A stretch of DNA of 64,000 nt, from NCBI GenBank assembly GCA_963764565.1, contig CAVXTD010000006.1, positions 22,766-86,765 on the forward strand, given 5' to 3'. The DNA is from DATBLE01 sp963764565 (lineage in GTDB: Bacteria; Actinomycetota; Thermoleophilia; Gaiellales; Gaiellaceae). The position numbers and the translations under genes were made by a program. This document shows positions 61,531 through 64,000 of this stretch, one piece after another. Below the pieces are notes generated by a model. It saw only the letters and a list, made by a program, of their open reading frames with translations. It was not told the DNA's origin and ran no database searches. Positions within the stretch are counted from its first letter, which is position 1. Every line of letters begins with the position of its first letter.

Positions 61531-62892
61531 ATGGTAAACGAGACAATCGACACAACCGAGCCCGGCGTCTGGACTACAGGTCCCGACGGCGAGTTGATCC
61601 CGGACTACGACTCGACCTTCCCCACGATCAACGAAGGCGAGGTCGTGCACGGCAAGGTCGTCCGCGTCGACAAGGACGAGGTCCTGGTCGACATCGGCTA
61701 CAAGTCCGAGGGCGTCATCCCGGTCTCGGAGCTTTCGATCCGCCGCTCGATCAACCCGGCGGACGAGGTCGGGATCGGCGACGAGATCGACGCGCTCGTG
61801 CTCACGAAGGAAGACGCCGACGGGCGGCTGATCCTCTCCAAGAAGCGCGCTCGCTTCGAGTTGGCCTGGAAGGCGATCGAGCAGGCGGGCGAGAGCGGCC
61901 AGCCCGTGATCGGCAAGGTGATCGAGGTCGTCAAGGGTGGGCTGATCCTGGATCTCGGCGTCCGCGGCTTCCTGCCGGCCTCGCTGGTCGACATCCGGCG
62001 CGTCCAGGATCTCGATGAGTTCCTCGGCCAGGAGCTGCGCTGCAAGGTGATCGAGTTGAACCGGTCCCGCAACAACGTCGTGCTCTCGCGCCGCGCGGTG
62101 CTGGAGGACGAGCGCAAGGAGATGCGCCAGGCGATCCTCGACCGGCTCGCCCCCGGCGACGTCGTCGAGGGCCAGATCTCGAACATCGTCGACTTCGGGG
62201 CCTTCGTCGACCTCGACGGCATGGACGGGCTGATTCACATCTCCGAGCTGTCGTGGAGCCACGTGAACCACCCATCCGAGGTGCTCGAGATCGGCCAGAC
62301 CGTCGAGGTGAAGGTCCTCGACATCGACCGCGATCGGCAGCGGATCTCACTCGGTCTGAAGCAGACGCAGTCCGATCCCTGGCAGCAGGTGCTGGACAGC
62401 TACGGCGAGGGAGACGTCGTGCAGGGTCGCGTGACCAAGGTGGTCACGTTCGGCGCATTCGTCGAGATCCTCCCCGGCGTCGAGGGGCTCGTGCACATCT
62501 CCGAGCTCGCGCAGCATCACGTCGAAAACCCGCGCGAAGTCGTCTCGCAGGGAGACCTCGTCAACGTCAAGATCATCGAGGTCGACGCCGAACGACGCCG
62601 TCTCTCGCTCTCGCTGAAGCGGATCGAGGAGGGCGAGCAGACCCAGCCGCTGCCCGAGGGCGCGGAGCCGCTGCGGCCGCAGATCGACCTCTCGGAGGAG
62701 GTCTTCGCGGAGACGCCTGTTGCTGCCGAGGTCGCGTTCGCTCCCGAGGCCGGGCTGCTCGAGGAGCTCGCCCAGGACTCCTCAGGGGATCCCGCGCCCG
62801 AGCCGGCCGCGAGCATGGAGGAGGAGCTCGCGGACGAGCCTCGCACTGTCGAGCCCGAGTTGGGCGACGACCCCTCCACCGGCGCCGCCTAG
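61531..62892 (+). CDS. rpsA: 30S ribosomal protein S1
   Basis: 453 residues with four S1/OB repeats: EGEVVHGKVVRVDKDEVLVD, PVIGKVIEVVKGGLILDLGV, VVEGQISNIVDFGAFVDLDG and DVVQGRVTKVVTFGAFVEIL. The acidic C-terminal tail is ~75 residues. Four repeats is the actinobacterial form, not the six of E. coli. No SD is visible, consistent with a near-leaderless mRNA. Confidence 0.96.
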   Translation: MVNETIDTTEPGVWTTGPDGELIPDYDSTFPTINEGEVVHGKVVRVDKDEVLVDIGYKSEGVIPVSELSIRRSINPADEVGIGDEIDALVLTKEDADGRLILSKKRARFELAWKAIEQAGESGQPVIGKVIEVVKGGLILDLGVRGFLPASLVDIRRVQDLDEFLGQELRCKVIELNRSRNNVVLSRRAVLEDERKEMRQAILDRLAPGDVVEGQISNIVDFGAFVDLDGMDGLIHISELSWSHVNHPSEVLEIGQTVEVKVLDIDRDRQRISLGLKQTQSDPWQQVLDSYGEGDVVQGRVTKVVTFGAFVEILPGVEGLVHISELAQHHVENPREVVSQGDLVNVKIIEVDAERRRLSLSLKRIEEGEQTQPLPEGAEPLRPQIDLSEEVFAETPVAAEVAFAPEAGLLEELAQDSSGDPAPEPAASMEEELADEPRTVEPELGDDPSTGAA

Positions 62893-62901
62893 GCGCTCAC
62901 G

Positions 62902-63447
62902 ATGAAGCCGCTCACCGTCGCCGTCACCGGCGGCATTGGAGCGGGCAAGAGCCAGGCGCTGCGGTCGTTCGCCCAGCGCGGCGTCCCGACGCTGTCCGCA
63001 GACGACCTCGTCCACGCGCTGATCGCCGACGATCCCGATGTCCGCGTGGCCCTCGAGGGCCGCTTCGGCACTACGAACCGGCGGCGGATCGGGGAGACCG
63101 TCTTCGCCGACCCAGACGAGCTCGCGTGGCTCGAGGGGCTGCTGCATCCGCGTGTTCGAGCGGAGCAGGAGGCCTGGCTCGAGGGGCTCGACGCGCCGGT
63201 CGCCGTCGTCGAGATCCCGCTCCTGTACGAGTCCGGCGCCGCGGATCGCTTTGACGCCGTCGTGGTGATCACCGCACCGGAGGAGCTGCGCGCGACCCGT
63301 AACCCCGCGGCCCGAGACTCACGCGCCGATCGCCTGCTCCCCGACGAGGAGAAGATCGCCCGAGCAGACTTCGCCTACGTGAACGACGGAACCCTCGACG
63401 AGCTCGACACGTTCGTCGGAGCGGTGCTCGACAGCTTGCCGCTGTGA
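62902..63447 (+). CDS. coaE: dephospho-CoA kinase
   Basis: 181 residues. P-loop VAVTGGIGAGKSQALRSFAQ; LSADDLVHALIADDPDVRVA; VVEIPLLYESGAADRFDAVV. Last step of coenzyme A synthesis. The RxxxQ-type lid region is short (RNPAARDSRADRLLPDEEKI). rpsA-coaE is a common neighbour pair. Stop overlaps the next GTG. Confidence 0.94.
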   Translation: MKPLTVAVTGGIGAGKSQALRSFAQRGVPTLSADDLVHALIADDPDVRVALEGRFGTTNRRRIGETVFADPDELAWLEGLLHPRVRAEQEAWLEGLDAPVAVVEIPLLYESGAADRFDAVVVITAPEELRATRNPAARDSRADRLLPDEEKIARADFAYVNDGTLDELDTFVGAVLDSLPL

Positions 63448-64000
63448 TCGGCCTGCCCAGGAGACTCGTGCTCGCCGCCGTGGCGATCGCGGTGCTGCTG
63501 GGAACGTTCGGCGTGATCCATCTCACGCAGCCCGCGTGGTACGCGCGCCTCTGGCATCCGCTCCGCTACAAGGAGATCGTGCTGGGGCACGCGCGGAATT
63601 ACCGCCTCGACCCGGCGCTGCTGGCCGCCGTGATCTACCAGGAGAGCAAGTTCAACGCGCAAGCACGCTCGGACCGCGGCGCGATCGGGCTGATGCAGCT
63701 CCTCCCCGACACCGCGAAGGGGATTGCGGAGAGGACCGGCGGCTCGAAGTTCCGAGTCGCCGACCTGTACGTGCCCGAGATCAACGTCCGCTACGGCGCC
63801 TGGTACCTCCGGCATCTTCTGGATCGGTACGGCTCGGAGCGGACGGCACTTGCTGCCTACAACGCGGGCCAGGCGAACGTCGATGCCTGGCGCGCGCGGC
63901 ACCTGCCCGTCCAGTTCGAGGAGACCCGGGAGTTCGTCGACCGGGTCGAGAGCCTGAAGATCACGTACCGGCGCATCTACGCATCGTTACGACTCAAGAG
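63444..64000 (+). CDS. lytic murein transglycosylase (SLT domain), cut by window edge
   Basis: GTG overlaps the coaE stop. N-terminal membrane anchor LVLAAVAIAVLLGTFGVIHL. SLT domain: LDPALLAAVIYQESKFNAQA (catalytic Glu in QESKF), GAIGLMQLLPDTAKGIAERT and ERTALAAYNAGQANVDAW. Cleaves peptidoglycan glycan strands. At least 185 residues are visible and no stop appears before base 64000. Confidence 0.92.
   Translation, partial: MIGLPRRLVLAAVAIAVLLGTFGVIHLTQPAWYARLWHPLRYKEIVLGHARNYRLDPALLAAVIYQESKFNAQARSDRGAIGLMQLLPDTAKGIAERTGGSKFRVADLYVPEINVRYGAWYLRHLLDRYGSERTALAAYNAGQANVDAWRARHLPVQFEETREFVDRVESLKITYRRIYASLRLK

Overview
The window is a high-GC (roughly two-thirds G+C by eye) actinobacterial chromosome segment. 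The likely source is a Thermoleophilia-type (Gaiellales/Solirubrobacterales) actinobacterium. The clues are F420-type luciferase-like oxidoreductase, DUF6636 and YHYH secreted proteins, zinc-binding S14 and S4, frequent GTG/TTG starts, and long acidic or basic low-complexity tails on many ribosomal proteins. The lineage call is inference; no rRNA gene is present.

Layout. 1-2.9 kb: type IV pilus/secretion genes (frameshifted PilX-like protein, prepilin, PilC/GspF). 2.9-10.9 kb: mixed metabolic and transport genes, including an ABC-2 export cluster in which two of four permease units are frameshifted. 10.9-14.9 kb: tRNA-Met(CAT), rpmG-secE-nusG-rplK-rplA-rplJ-rplL with an L10 leader. 15.2-23.4 kb: rpoB-rpoC, with an unusually large clamp insertion in RpoC. 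23.5-30.1 kb: accessory interval splitting rpoBC from the str operon. It holds a large secreted protein, a cluster of GGGTCAGGTCTTGCATTCACGCA repeats with tRNA-like bodies, tiny orphan ORFs, a DUF4160-DUF2442 protein, a decayed PIN toxin, a nucleotidyltransferase/HTH toxin-antitoxin pair and a GGDEF protein. 30.2-51.8 kb: one nearly unbroken str-S10-spc-alpha superoperon, rpsL to rplQ, including secY-adk-map-infA. 51.8-64 kb: cyclophilin, truA, DUF6636 protein, HAD phosphatase, ligA, carboxypeptidase remnant, LarA-like protein, polA, rpsA, coaE and a lytic transglycosylase cut by the window edge.

The core genes form the transcription/translation apparatus (RNA polymerase alpha/beta/beta', NusG, S1, most r-proteins, EF-G, EF-Tu, IF-1) plus SecE/SecY, adenylate kinase and methionine aminopeptidase, in canonical order and densely overlapped. 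The less ordinary layer is the DNA between and inside these genes. (1) A 15-bp perfect dyad GTAACAC-N-GTGTTAC occurs twice upstream of an EamA transporter and twice in frame inside polA, where it encodes SNTVLQG. (2) A second palindrome sits in frame in the tails of both L1 and L10. (3) A ~90-nt structured element lies just upstream of rplB, rpsK and rpsD. (4) Hairpins lie across or beside stop and start codons in the r-protein operon. (5) S17 carries a ~290-residue low-complexity N-terminal extension. (6) About eleven single-base frameshifts, all of the same polarity, lie only in accessory genes.
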